This document shows positions 10,743 through 22,000 of a DNA stretch of 64,000 nucleotides, one piece after another. The notes under the pieces are model-generated. The model saw only the letters and a list, made by a program, of their open reading frames with translations. It was not told the origin of the DNA and did no database searches. Source of the stretch: Tretioscincus oriximinensis (taxonomy: Eukaryota; Chordata; Lepidosauria; Squamata; Gymnophthalmidae); contig JAJVDF010000016.1 of the NCBI GenBank assembly GCA_022410635.1, forward strand, positions 4,448,787 to 4,512,786, read 5' to 3'. Positions within the stretch are counted from its first letter, which is position 1. Every line of letters begins with the position of its first letter. The position numbers and the translations under genes are program-made.

Positions 10743-10803
10743 TAGAATCATAGAATCGTAGAGTTGGAAGGGTCATCGGGTCCAACCCTCTGCTCAATGA
10801 AGG
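10743..10803 (-). mobile_element. CR1-type LINE 3' end fragment
   Basis: Contains AATCATAGAATCGTAGAGTT then GGAAGGGTCATCGGGTCCAA, the characteristic CR1 3' terminus read in reverse orientation. A second copy is at 21239-21302. Confidence 0.75.
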
Positions 10804-10913
10804 ATTCATTATGTTGTTAGGGGCTAAATAGTATTGAGAATATATTGGGTTGTCTATTTATAATCATTTCTTGTCATTTGTGACGTAGAATAACTTTTTA
10901 AAATTTTCCTCAC

Positions 10914-11110
10914 TTTTATTTATTTATTTATTTACATTTTTATACCACCCTATACCTGAAGCCCTTTGGGTCGTTAACAATAAAAAGACAATTAACATGT
11001 TAAAGACAGCCACATCTAAAAAATAGGGAAGGGACAGCAGTTTCTCAGCCAAAGGCCAGGCCAGGTCAAGCGCTTTCTGAATGCGCACATAAAGGGACAT
11101 TTTTGTGGTG
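10914..11110 (-). mobile_element. LINE-type 3' tail (family T)
   Basis: (TTTA)n followed by TATACCACCCTATACCTGAA, then GGTCGTTAACAATAAAAA and CAGCCAAAGGCCAGGCCAGG. The same blocks occur at 24709-25060, 40744-40880, 58330-58513, 58596-58690 and 59673-59955. Parent LINE not identified. Confidence 0.65.
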
Positions 11111-12014
11111 GTTTGGAGGATGAGCAGAAGAAGAAAGGAGGAGGAGAGGAGGAAAACTGCATTTTTTGATTGGACATATAAAATTCTGGATGAGAAGAAC
11201 GCATTTTTGTCAAACGTAGACTCAGACACCTGAAAAAAACTGACAGATAGCAATTTGCTTGGTAAAATCTTTTGTCTCTTCAGAACAATAAAAACAGTGG
11301 GAGTTCATAAATGGCTTTTGTCTTTATTTGGTGCATTAGAATTATGTTGCTTTCCTTCTACCAGACGTCTATTTTTTTTATGGGGGATCTTCTAGTATAT
11401 TTCCAAAAGCCAGTTCTGCTGTTAGTTAATACAATCTGCTTAGTGCCTTCTATTTATGAGAAAAGGAAATTTTAGAATTGTTTAAACTTTGCTGCTATTT
11501 TTTTTTGCTTTAAAAATGATTAGCTTCTTCTGTTGTCCTATGAACTGAACCCCAAACTAGTAAATCATAAATATATGTGAGTGTACTACTGTGCATGGCA
11601 AACAGCCATCTTAGAGAAAAGCATTTACTTTAAAAGCAATTTCTCTCCTCCTGCTTGCCAGGCATGGAATGACACTTGAGTTTGAAGCTGAGAGGAAATG
11701 GGAATTCCAGTCTAGCTTTGTCTTCAGAATGTTTGCATCTTTGCTTTTTATTCCCACTGTAGCTACCAATGGTGGAAATTCTAAGCAGCGAGGTAATTTA
11801 TATAATGTGTAAAACTGAACTCAACTGCACTTTGCTACAAATTGCTTCAGCAGCCTCATAGGAAGCTTTTTAAAACTGAAGACACAGACATGTCTTGTTT
11901 GCAAAACCGGCTTGCCCGTGGGAGAAAGTGTGATGGTTATAAAACCTCAGCCCTAGAGAATCCGATGGCCTTTTTGTTATCCTTTATACTTGAGTAACAG
12001 AAATAATCAAACAA
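11111..12014. other. Unannotated stretch
   Basis: AT-rich DNA without recognised gene or repeat. Confidence 0.5.
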
Positions 12015-12023
12015 AGCCGAGAT

Positions 12024-12199
12024 TAGACTGACCAGATGACCCCTTTGGGGGGTGGGGTGGAAACCCGGTTTTGCTGAGGAAAATTAAAAAAAAACAGATT
12101 TTTTTTTCAATTATTTTTTCCTCAGCAAAAAACGGGAGGCACCCCCAACCCGGGTTTTCAAACACCCCCCCCCCCAAAGAGAAGTCGTCTGGTCAGCCT
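12024..12199. mobile_element. Fold-back MITE family M, copy 2
   Basis: TAGACTGACCAGATGACCCC at the left and GTCGTCTGGTCAGCCT at the right, arms paired around an A/T-run centre. Flanks AGCCGAGA (12015-12022) and AGCCTTGA (12200-12207) agree at 6 of 8 positions; one extra T separates the left flank from the element. Confidence 0.8.
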
Positions 12200-12289
12200 A
12201 GCCTTGATGCATGAGTTGCTGAACTGAAGTTTAGCTNCATAACTAAGCATACTTTTTGTTAAGACTGCTTCTGTTACTGGAATTACCAG

Positions 12290-12560
12290 TTGTGGGGGCA
12301 TCTGGCACAAAATTCCGTAGCCTGAACCCCGAAATTGCCAGCTCCTGCAGATGTCACAACCAGTGACATCACTTTTGGTTCCACCCTGACAATGATGTCA
12401 TCCAGGGCACCATTTCTGAAGCTGGGGCCAGAAGTGGCATCACAAATGATGTCACTTCCAGTTCCAGGAAATCAGAAAATCCCGACATAAGGTGTGCTGG
12501 GGGATTTTCTGATAAAGCGTACACAATTCGCATACGAATCCCAGTACTGGGAAGTACGGG
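12290..12560. repeat. Unclassified repeat with TGATGTCA motifs
   Basis: Holds repeated inverted GTGACATCA / TGATGTCA motifs (about 12360, 12390, 12445) and ends with a block shared in inverse orientation with 10198-10232. Reptile genomes commonly carry repeats with such motifs; the family name is unknown to me. Confidence 0.5.
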
Positions 12561-12873
12561 AATAAAAAAAGAAGGATGAACAGTTGCATAGAAACAAATG
12601 GAGAGTCTTTCTTTAACCAAAAGCTTTTCATCAACTCAGCTCCTGACTACATGACATCATCATGTTATTGGAACACAATTAGCTTTTAACTCCTTCATGA
12701 CCAGAGTTATAGGCACTTTTTGGTCAGGGTGCTAATATGGACATTTTAGATTAGGACTCAACATCTGATCCTTGAGATTCAGGCAGACTTTCATTAGGAA
12801 AGAATTTTTTTGCGAGCAGTATTTTAAAGAAAAGGTAATGCAAAAGGAAAGGAGGGAATACCAGAAATATATA

Positions 12874-12947
12874 CCGCTCAAAACAATTAAGGGAACACTT
12901 TAACATACACTGTTATGTTAAAGTGTTCCCTTAATTGTTTTGAGCAA
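12874..12947. mobile_element. Tc1-like micro-MITE, 74 bp
   Basis: Almost entirely two 31-bp perfect arms (starting CTCAAAACAATTAAGGGAAC) around a 6-nt loop. TA dinucleotides at 12872-12873 and 12948-12949 fit a Tc1/mariner target duplication. CTGCTCAAAA-type ends are known from vertebrate Tc1-like transposons (recollection). A second copy is at 48302-48375. Confidence 0.75.
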
Positions 12948-13014
12948 TATATCATGTCAGATACTAGCAGAAATAAGCCTGGTCATGTTACCACAGATAA
13001 GACTGGGCATTTTA

Positions 13015-13245
13015 GTCTCCTTTTCCCTGTTCCCCTCTCCTTTTCCTCCCCTCTCCCCCTCCCTTCCCCTCTCCTCCTCACTTTCCCCTTTCTTCTTCAT
13101 CCCCTCTGCCGCTCCTTCCCCCCTCCTTTTCTCTTTCTGCCNTTCCTCTTCTTCCCACTCCCCTCCCTTCCAATTCCTCTCCTTTTCTCTCTTTCCTCTT
13201 CCTTCCCTTTCCCTGCTACCCCCTCCTCCTCCCTTTCCACCATTA
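13015..13245. repeat. Pyrimidine tract (CCTCT/TTCC-rich)
   Basis: About 230 bp of nearly pure C/T on the plus strand, with irregular TTCC, CTCC and CCCTCT units. Low-complexity sequence; long apparent frames across it are artefacts. Confidence 0.8.
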
Positions 13246-13783
13246 TTATGTTTTACAGAGGAAACTGGCCAGGAGGAGCCCACAGAGAGGTTGGGCGGCC
13301 ACAGCATCTAGCAGGTCGTGGCCTGGCCCTCGCAGGCACCAGCAGGTGGCCCGTAGGCCTTTACAGGTGGCCTAGCAGTATCTGGCCTTTGGGGCAATGG
13401 GCTCTTGCAGGTGGTGCCCTGGCCTTTATGGGTAGCCAGCAAGCTGCCATGGGCATGATGCCATGTTGTGTGTGTGTGCATGAATGCACGTGTGTGAGAG
13501 AGCATGCCTTTGGAGTGAATGGCTGCTGTGTGCTGCAGGCACTCTTTTTTTCAATATGGGCCTTGGTTGAGTACAGTGACAGTTTACCTACAAAACCCTT
13601 AGTAACTAACTACTCCAGAAATATATANAGAGCCAGATTTTCTAGTTTCATGGTTGGAGATATTATTTTAAANTTGTATTAAAATAACAACCTCCATATA
13701 ATCTGATGATGACAGTTATTACTGTTTTTCAATTGTGTAATCATATTAATTGGTATGACCAGATTATTAATTTATTCAGTTTA
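13246..13783. other. GC-rich repetitive segment and flank
   Basis: 13260-13450 repeats variants of CAGGTGGCC and GGCCT in an irregular minisatellite-like manner, with a (GT)n stretch near 13467. No protein recognised. Confidence 0.45.
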
Positions 13784-13785
13784 TA

Positions 13786-14018
13786 CAGGGTGCTTCAATA
13801 AAATGTATACACACTTTGAACTTCCATAGAAAATTTATTTACTGTTCTACAAAGTTAAATTTCAGGATTTCCCGATTTGAACAGTATTAACATTTATTAT
13901 TTACGTTTTATTTACATTGGACTTTAAGCTTTCTAATTTCCTGAAATTTAACTTTGTAGAACAGTAAATAAATTTTCTATGGAAGTTCAAAGTGTGTATA
14001 CATTTTTGAAGCACCCTG
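13786..14018. mobile_element. Mariner-like fold-back MITE, copy 1
   Basis: Ends CAGGGTGCTTCAA and TTGAAGCACCCTG inside TA dinucleotides (13784-13785, 14019-14020). Arms of about 80 bp are nearly identical inverted copies. CAGGGTG termini and TA duplication fit IS630-Tc1-mariner. Almost identical to 46896-47131. Confidence 0.85.
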
Positions 14019-14020
14019 TA

Positions 14021-15757
14021 TATATGCTGATATTGATTTTATTGTTATATTTTTACTATGAATTTTTAAAATTAAAAATGTTTTTTAAAAAGCCCAAAGC
14101 TAAAGATAACACAACACAGCAAGACGCTATTATGAAGGCAAAGCTTATGTTGGTAAAATCTACAATAAATACACAATGTCACTATATTTGCATGTTCGCC
14201 CAACTATTGAAAGTAATCGCAGCATATCATATATGTACAGCAATCAGATGTCCAAAATGCAAATTAATTGATCTTCAAATGTTGGATTCTTATAGATTCA
14301 AAGAAAGTTCTATTTGAATGCAACAAAAATCATAGCATTCATCAGCAGCAAATGCATCATTTCTAGAATTTGAGGCATTGAGTGAGTGGTAATTACTTAC
14401 AAATTTGCTATTTAAACTCCTTTGTAGGCTATACGGTAATCTCTAAATCAACGTGGGACTGGTGCAGCTAAAATTCTTATTCACTATCTTGGTAATGAAA
14501 AAATTTGTAACACAAGCAAATTCTGATCTTCATGGATTCGAACAGTCTTGTCTCTACACTGACTAGTACCCATTTTAGTACCCATAGTTATATTGCTGTT
14601 TTCATAAGCAATTCATTGTACTTCTTAAAATGAAGTGTCACTTTTGATATGAACACATTCTTCTGATCTGTTCTTAATTAATCCAGTCATTTCAATCACC
14701 ACCGAAAATGAGTAATTACATTTCCATTTGCAGTATTTTGTCAACTTCAGTTTCTCTATTCCAATTCATATCATCAAATATGATCTGCCAGCTAGAAGGC
14801 TAGAAATGTTTTTCTTGAACATTTCCTGATATTTCTAACACATAAAAAGTAATTTCGCTTGGTAAGCTAAAAGGAATCACCTCCGTTCTCTTCTTTAATG
14901 TTCTTTGCAAAATGCGGCTCAAAATTCTTTTTCAGCATTCCTGCCTCCCATCTTACAATTTGTGTTTCTTCCTGTTCTGCTCATTAGGAAAATCTTTTCA
15001 TTTTTTAAAATAAAAGTTTTTTGTTTTTGTTTTGTTCTAATGACTTCCTAAGCTGCACTTTTAAACACTAGAACTTAGCAGTCTCTTTTCTTCATTTCTT
15101 CTGCATTATTGTAAGTAATTTCCATGCATTTTGGAGTGATTGGATTCTGTTGACAGCTTGTTGTCTTGACAGAATTCATCTTTGGTTCATTGGCTGTGTC
15201 CAGACTGTTNATTTTCTTTTTTCTGACCCAGATTTATCTAACAGAGAAGCTGAGTGATATTGATATCTCCCTGCCAAACTCCTGATGATCATTTTTAGTA
15301 ATCCAATATTGTTGCTGAACAGTATCATTAACAAAAAATACAGCCTGTGATATGCTGAAGCCTGTCAGGACATCCAATCACTACCACTCGTCACTAAACT
15401 CAGAGAATAGTTTTCCAGATAAAGAAGAACCACTGTGATACCTCTTCATTCCACTTTCCATTTGATGGAGATCAGTAAGAAGTATACTCTGGTGAAAGAT
15501 CAAGTGGAACTGATCTGGTCACATACAGCTTATTATTAGTTCTTAAGTGAGGTTTGAAACCAGTCAAAAATAGATTGAGATGACTGGTTCCTTTCAAAAG
15601 CAACCACAGATACAGAATCACCAGCTTCTGAACTTCTTGCTTAGAAAAAGATAGTATGATGAGGTAGTACTTGAGAAACACCTCTGGGCCAAAAAAGGAC
15701 TTTTCCATGAAAAAACTGTAGAATCCATTCTGTCTTACAGAAATGCATCTATCACTC
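14021..15757. other. Unannotated AT-rich stretch
   Basis: 1.7 kb without recognised repeat or gene. An open frame that starts in the MITE arm and runs to 14317 has no recognisable domain and is best read as chance. Confidence 0.5.
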
Positions 15758-16329
15758 AGGCTGCATCCCAGTGTGCAGCAGCAGCAAAAAAGGCAAGTTC
15801 CATGTTGGGGATAATTAGGAAAGGAATCGAAAACAAGTCAGTAAATGTTGTTTTGCCTCTTTATAAATCTGTGGTGTGGCCACATTTGGAATACTGTGTT
15901 CAATTCTGGTCACCACATCTCAAGATGGATATTTTGGAACTGGAGAAGGTGCAGAAAAGGGCAACAAAAATGATCAAGGGTCTGGAGCACTTCCCTTACG
16001 AAGCAAGGCTGCAACGTCTGGGCCTCTTCAGTCTTGAAAGGAGACGTTTGAGGGGTGATCTGATTGAAGTGTACAAAATCATGCATGGGATCGACAGGGG
16101 GAATAGAGAAAAAATGTTTTATCTATCATACAACACAAGGACCAAAGGGCACTCCTTAAAACTGTTGGGTAGAAAAGTGAGAACAAACAAAGGAAAGTAT
16201 TTTTTCACCCAGAGGGTCATCGGCCTGTGGAATTTACTTCCTGAAGAGGTAGTGGTAGCTAACAGCTTGGATACTTTCAAGACAGNACTAGACAGGTTTA
16301 TGGACACCAAGGGTCTAAATGGATACTAG
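15758..16329 (+). pseudogene. LINE (CR1/L3-type) ORF2, reverse transcriptase C-terminal part
   Basis: About 190 codons of the C-terminal region of a CR1/jockey-type LINE reverse transcriptase. The motifs expected downstream of the RT palm are present in order: an LYKSVVWPHLEYCVQFWSP-like thumb segment, LEKVQKRATKMI, RLGLFSLERRRLRGDLIEVY, FFTQRVIGLWNLLPEEVV and a final LDRFM. The frame is open to a TAG at 16327-16329, apart from one N at 16286. The catalytic YxDD palm and the endonuclease are absent because the insertion is 5'-truncated, so it cannot act alone. The 3' untranslated region follows directly. The lack of stops suggests a moderately young insertion. Placement in L3 rather than another CR1-clade family is inference. 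Confidence 0.85.
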
Positions 16330-16541
16330 GATGGATGTCTGGATGCTGCCTCCGGGATGGAGTAATAGGCAGGACTCCTGAAGTACCATTTGCCGGGAGT
16401 CATGAACACGAGCATATTTTGCTTTCCTCTCTTCGGACTGCCCAGGTGCATCTGGTGTGACATCTCTGTGTGACACAGAATGCTGGACTTGATGGGCTCT
16501 GGCCTGATCCAGTATGGCTCTTCTTATGTTCTTATGCATCC
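16330..16541 (+). mobile_element. L3-type LINE 3' untranslated region and tail
   Basis: Contains GACTGCCCAGGTGCATCTGG, GGACTTGATGGGCTCTGGCC and CCAGTATGGCTCTTCTTATG, ending in repeats of TTCTTATG. The same sequence ends the copies at 8455, 26093 (reverse) and 44970. Confidence 0.85.
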
Positions 16542-19079
16542 ACACAAGCGATTTATGTCTACATGGGAGTGCCTTCCAGGTGGCTCTTGCAGACGTAATG
16601 GCAGGTTGTGAGTGACGTAGCCCCTACAAACCTGCCTTGCAGNGGGTTAAATGAGAGCTGATGTTTTCAGCTCTCATGGCAGAGGCCACCTGCAACCTAC
16701 TATTTTCCTGAATGTGGCCAGTGCATTGCGCCAACTGCGGCAATAGGCCAATTGGCACCAAGCCCTGCAAAGTATGGTGGGAGGAGGGCAGATTGCTCTC
16801 GGCCATGACAGAGATGGAGCTTCCTTTCTCCCATCCACCTATGGTTGCCGGCACCATACAGATATAAGGGCATCTGCTTAAAACCCAAAATAGCCGGTAA
16901 GTCCCCTTTTTGGCCCTTTGTCTGGATTTCATTCTATTATTGGCACCTCAAAAAAACCAAACTGGGATGATAGATGGAGAATATACAGCTTCAGTTGTCA
17001 CACCCACATCCTGAAACCTTCAAAACTAAAAGTGGTCTTATGCAACCGAACACGATCAACACATCACCAGTTACGGTATCAAAACCATACTTAGAAGAAC
17101 ATGAATACAGGATTGTTTATCATGGCTGTCAGATGGTCTAAAGAAAANCCTCACCATGAAGTCGCTCAAGAATTTCATCCTGCCAGAGAGGATACGAAGA
17201 ATAATTCATTTGCATTANTTTTAAAAATCTAAACTATCTAGAATGAATTTCATAATATAAAATCACCTTTAATTCTGGAGGGAGGGATTGGAAATCACGT
17301 TTAGATTTTTCAGTTTCTATTTAAGTATATCTTTATATCGTTACTGATGTTCTTCTGTGTTGCTTATGTTTAATGCTTTCTTATTTCTTTCTTTTTGTTG
17401 ATTTACTGTTGTACTCTATGTTTTTAATTATCTGCAGAAACTCAAATAAACTCTTAAAAAAGAGTTTCATCACAACAAAGGAGACCATTTCTGCCAATTT
17501 GATGAGTGACATGAGTTGAACCAGCAGGAACAGTCAGTACAAATCCAGCATCTCCATCAGTTTCACTGGCCCAACATCTCATGCAGGTCCTATTAAAAAT
17601 GTCTGTTGAGTGGAATACTATCTCTCTGCAACAGCAAGCTCCTTCCCTTTGGCTCCCCACTTTGGAGCTGATACTACATTGAAAACCAGATGAAAAAATT
17701 CTTAGCATGGAATTTGAATTTATTGAAGACGTACAGTGTGATTGTATATAGATGAAGTCTGAAAGATAGGAGATAGATGAAAACATGTACTGCCTCTGTT
17801 GAGTGCTAGTTAAGTGCCACAACTCAAAGATGCTCACAAGGTCAGAACTCAGAACTGCCAAAATGTAGAAAGTTCAGAACTCTTTAATTGACCAAACTAG
17901 CAGTTCCGGCATCTCATGTGGTGACGGTATTGGAAAAAGAAAAAATGCCAGTACCAAGTGCTAGCTCACCAGTATAGGTAAGTGGATCCCAGATTCAAAA
18001 TCCAATTCAATTCTGTGGCTGCAAGTCCATGAAAGTCACGGATATTAGAATTGCAAATAATACGGAATAACTGTGCGTATCTTTAAGATGCTCATCTTAT
18101 TTCCCTTTTCCCCAAAGTTACGGTATGTGATTGTTTTGCTGATCATCTACAGGACATAATTAACTTCAGCAAAGCGGTTCTATTACATTGTACAGGAAAG
18201 ACAAAGGGTCAGTCAGACATCCCATAACACAAGAGACTTTCAGAGAATTCTACGAAGTATGCAAAAATCAGAATAGATATGACAATGGAAAGATGTCTAT
18301 GGTGAGATTACGTTCAATGCAGAAATCCATATAGATCAAGAGACACACNTAGGCAGCTTCCAGCTGAGTACAATAATAAAAAACAGGCCCTCAAAGAGAT
18401 TTATGAACTCTTTGTTACTTTCAGTAGGCAATTTTGTTTTAGGAAAAGGATCTAAGCAAACATTTTAGAAGTATGAAATTTGTGTCAAAAGTCATTGAAT
18501 ACTTTAGAAGCTTTTGGGAGAGAAAAATGCATTCAATACTGTCACAAACTTGACTGAATAACCTATAAAATTGACTTCAGTAAAATTCTGAAAAGAAATT
18601 GTTGAATAGTATAGTTGGGCTTTCAAAAATGTTTAGATAAAGTTCCTTCACAAAGTTTCTTGTGTAAAGTTAGGAATCTTCCTTTTGATGATAACCATAG
18701 GAATGTGGAGAGATAGAACATGCAGATTTCCCTNTATTGCCCCTCAGTGTCCTGATACCACATCACATGGTAGGTAGTCAGTGAAAGACACATAGNGTAA
18801 TGTGATGCTGTTAGTGAGTGGATGGGAAGGAGATGCCACGGTGGTAGTGGCACAGAATCAGAAAAATNGTGGTGGTGCTGTTGTTGTGTCATCAAAGGAT
18901 AGAAGGTTCTAGATAAAACATAGCTTTTTTAAAAAAACAACCCATGGAATTAGTATTTGATTAAGTAAAAACCTTTGTGCAGTTCAACAAAATCACCATA
19001 AAGAACACCCAAACTCCAGAGCTCACAGGAACAAACAAGAACTAGATGATTTCAATATACATTATTTATGCTAGGAATG
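16542..19079. other. Unannotated stretch
   Basis: 2.5 kb with several short frames on both strands but no recognised domain, and no repeat shared with the window. A chance frame at 17454-17861 (minus) has no detectable family. Confidence 0.45.
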
Positions 19080-19087
19080 CCCTAACC

Positions 19088-19357
19088 CAGAGATGTCAAA
19101 CTGGTGGCCCTCCAGATGTTCCTGAACCACAACTCCCAACATTCCATTCCACAGCAGTGTGCAGCTCACTCTGGTAAACCAAATGGAATGTTGGGAGTTG
19201 TGGTTCATGAACATCTGGAGGGCCCTCCAGATGTTCCTGAACCACAACTCCCAACATTCCATTCCACAGCAGTGTGCAGCTCACTCTGGAAAACCAAATG
19301 GAATTCTGGGAGTTGTGGTTCAAGAACATCTGGAGGGCCACCAGTTTGACATCTCTG
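19088..19357. mobile_element. hAT-type element with two tandem hairpins
   Basis: Termini CAGAGATGTCAAACTGGTGG and its reverse complement are flanked by a perfect 8-bp duplication CCCTAACC (19080-19087, 19358-19365). Inside, a hairpin unit with TCCAGATGTTCCTGAACCAC and CACAACTCCCAACATTCC occurs twice in tandem, joined at GGAGGGCCCTCC. CAG ends and 8-bp duplication indicate hAT. Non-autonomous. Confidence 0.85.
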
Positions 19358-19365
19358 CCCTAACC

Positions 19366-19704
19366 TGTACCAGTTTTTTATTATTTACATATATACTATA
19401 TCCAATGTGATAATACCATCTCTCTCTTTCCTGGGATTTCCAGTTAGCCTTTGACAAAGAGAATGTCAGCTAATCAGATTATGNCATCTGTCTCTCCTGG
19501 AAATTCCATCCAATCAGCTTTATGGTAGTCATCCCTTAAGCTACTGCATTTACTTTGGACTCTTGTGCTTTGAGTTGCTCTTATATTCACTCTACTTTGA
19601 TACTGTTTCTGGTTGCTATGTGAGAAAGTCATGCCTTTTACCCTGAATAAAAACAAAATATTCGTTAATTTCTTTTTCTTGAAGATAAACTCTAACCATG
19701 TCAA
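19366..19704. other. Unannotated stretch
   Basis: A short block (CCTGGAAATTCCATCCAATC, 19496-19515) resembles 41391-41405 weakly. Nothing else recognised. Confidence 0.4.
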
Positions 19705-20240
19705 CTGTCACACCAATGATGTGACAGCCCCAGACACGTGCGCGCGCACATACGGACGCTTGTAGTGAGACAGGCAGAACCTCTCTTCTGCCTATCTCAC
19801 CATGAGCGTCTGTGTGCGCGCGTATGCGCAGCTGCTCCAAAGCTGGAGGTGGGTTTCCGCGCACCTGCTAGCGTCAACTCGCCTCTGGCGGAGGAAAAAC
19901 GCCTGGGTTTTTGACAGAAGACGAGAGCTGTCCTCCTGTCACAAACCCAGGCGTTTTTGCTCTACTGGAGGCGAGTTGCCGCGCTTTGCATGGTTCCGCC
20001 TCCAGCATTGGAGCAGCTACGGCACTCTCCAAGGTTCCCTCCAGAACCCCGGAAAGCATTGCTCGGGCTGCAACCGTCAACTCTGATGGCTGCTTTGCCT
20101 TTAAAATCCTGCATTTTTACATTCTCTGATGCAGCATCGGGGAATGTAAAAAGCNGGGATTTTAACTTAAAACCTGGAGGGGACTATATTTTAGTCCCCC
20201 AAACTGGGATTGTCCCACTTTATCAGGACGTATGGCAACC
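19705..20240. repeat. CpG-rich chain of palindromes
   Basis: Successive fold-backs: 19705-19727 (CTGTCACA/TGTGACAG), 19738-19830 (CGCGC-rich arms around GGCAGAA/TTCTGCC), 19828-20020 with inner perfect-looking arms at 19875-19978 (AACGCCTGGGTTT), and 20100-20167 (AATCCTGCATTTTTACATTC). The end 20165-20240 resembles a DNA-transposon terminus reading AAGGTTGCCATACGTCC on minus. Very CpG-rich compared with the window. Confidence 0.6.
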
Positions 20241-21238
20241 TTATGCTAAGCACACATGTGGAGCACTGTTTCTAATATGTCATTTTTTGTATCTTTTTCA
20301 TGTACAGAGTAGGATAGAAGAGGAAAGAAAGAAAAGAAGTGAAAGAGATTAGGAGAAAAAGTAGGCACAGATACTTTTTTCCATTAAATAAAAGCAATCT
20401 TAACACCTTTGATCACTTCAAAATCTGTAGGCATATATTTTATCATGTTAGAATCTGTGGGAATTTCAGGTATTCAGTCTCAGATAGATCATATCCTTTT
20501 GCTTACTTTCATTTTCATTCATATTTATTTTGTATTTTCTTTTTTTTTATGTAAAGCATTTTATGATGCTTTGACATCATGCAAAGAAACTGCAACAAAG
20601 TCAAGAATGTCATAGTTGTGGTTACAAGACTACAGTATGACTAATCAATTCTTCCTGACCCACAATGACTGTATGGATTTTCTCCATCAGCCTCATAGAG
20701 GAACATATTTGACCCGCAAACCATGAAACTCTNTCTTTCAAAAGTCAGAGGGGAGAACTGACTGCTGAGCAATTTTGGCCAAACAAAACGACCCAGTCAT
20801 TGTATCCTACGGTTCCCATAAAACATTTTCTATTGCATCACATCAAGATGAATCAGCGCTATTGATAGCAAATCTTGCAATGTGGCTGGAGAAAATGAGC
20901 ACCTCAAAGATTGTAGTGAAGGATATCAGGCATCAAAGATGCTTTAGAAGGGTGCTCCCCTCACAAGACACATTGAATGTATTAATGTTCTTCTAGAAGA
21001 TCTTCTGAATGCTGTTTTCCAGCATTTGGCATTAAAAAAGGTACCTCATTCTACAGCTTAAAAAGTGCATCAGTTTAGCTTACCATAAAATTACTTGTGA
21101 GGTTTTACTGATATGTTTGTTGCAACAAATATCAGATCTCCCCACCCCCCCACCCCCGTGGCACATATTGATCTTAAAAATATCAAGTACAGTTCAAAAC
21201 ATTTCTGGAATTCCTTCCAGGTTCCCTACTATGAGAAG
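20241..21238. other. Unannotated stretch
   Basis: AT-rich; no gene or repeat recognised. Confidence 0.5.
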
Positions 21239-21302
21239 AATCATAGAATCATAGAGTTGGAAGGGTCTGCCAGGGTCATCGGGTCCAACCCCCATCTCCA
21301 GA
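21239..21302 (-). mobile_element. CR1-type LINE 3' end fragment
   Basis: AATCATAGAATCATAGAGTT followed by GGAAGGGTCTGCCAGGGTCA and GGGTCCAACCCC, the CR1 3' terminus in reverse orientation. Confidence 0.8.
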
Positions 21303-22000
21303 GATTTCTTCTTCTTTTTCCTTTCCAGACAGAAACAAAATGGTGGAAATGTTTGGTTCTCCAAGTCCTGATCCATAACAACTATCATAATCTCTGAATA
21401 CTGTTCGTACCAATTGGGTTGAGAGAAACTGGATTCAATAAATACTTGAACATAGGTTGGCATGATGTAAGCTGAACAGGAGTGGCAAGGCAAGGTTCTA
21501 GCAAGAGAATTTCAATCCACAATCCACTGTAAGGTTGTCTGAATCAATCAAAGGCAAAGCTCTAATTGGAAACCTGTTTGATGCATCTTATTGCAAAAGA
21601 GAAGATAAAGATTTTGCCTTCAGATTTCTGCTTGGAAATCCCAGAAGTAAATGATGGGGCACTGTGGAAGACAATTTATTGGATTAGATGCAGGATTTCT
21701 CTTATGTTTCTATAGTTTGACTGTGGGAATCACCCTTATGTTTGGAGGGCCAGTTTCTTAGATGGATCTGGGTTTGTAGTAGTTATGAAAAAAGAGNTCA
21801 CTGCAGCCTTATTTGCACATGCCTCAGTAATGCATTTTAGCAATCTGACACAATGTATCTAAAGTGTTAATTTCCCTGAACACATTACTGCACCTATAAA
21901 AACAAGGGCTAAATTATACATTTATTTTCTCACAGGGGTAGAGTCCACTGAAGTGTATGGAAATTATAGCTCAAGACCTGGAAGGCCACTAGTCAGTGAA
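21303..22000. other. Unannotated stretch
   Basis: No gene or window-internal repeat seen. Confidence 0.5.

Noticed and set aside
12915..13682. 255-codon open frame
   Set aside because: It starts in a micro-MITE, crosses a polypyrimidine tract and has no domain; the composition explains the openness.
13979..14317. 112-codon frame with hydrophobic start resembling a membrane protein
   Set aside because: Starts inside a MITE arm; the hydrophobicity follows from T-rich sequence.
19096..19410. Several overlapping frames of similar protein sequence on both strands
   Set aside because: They come from the palindromic double-hairpin hAT element, which reads similarly on both strands.
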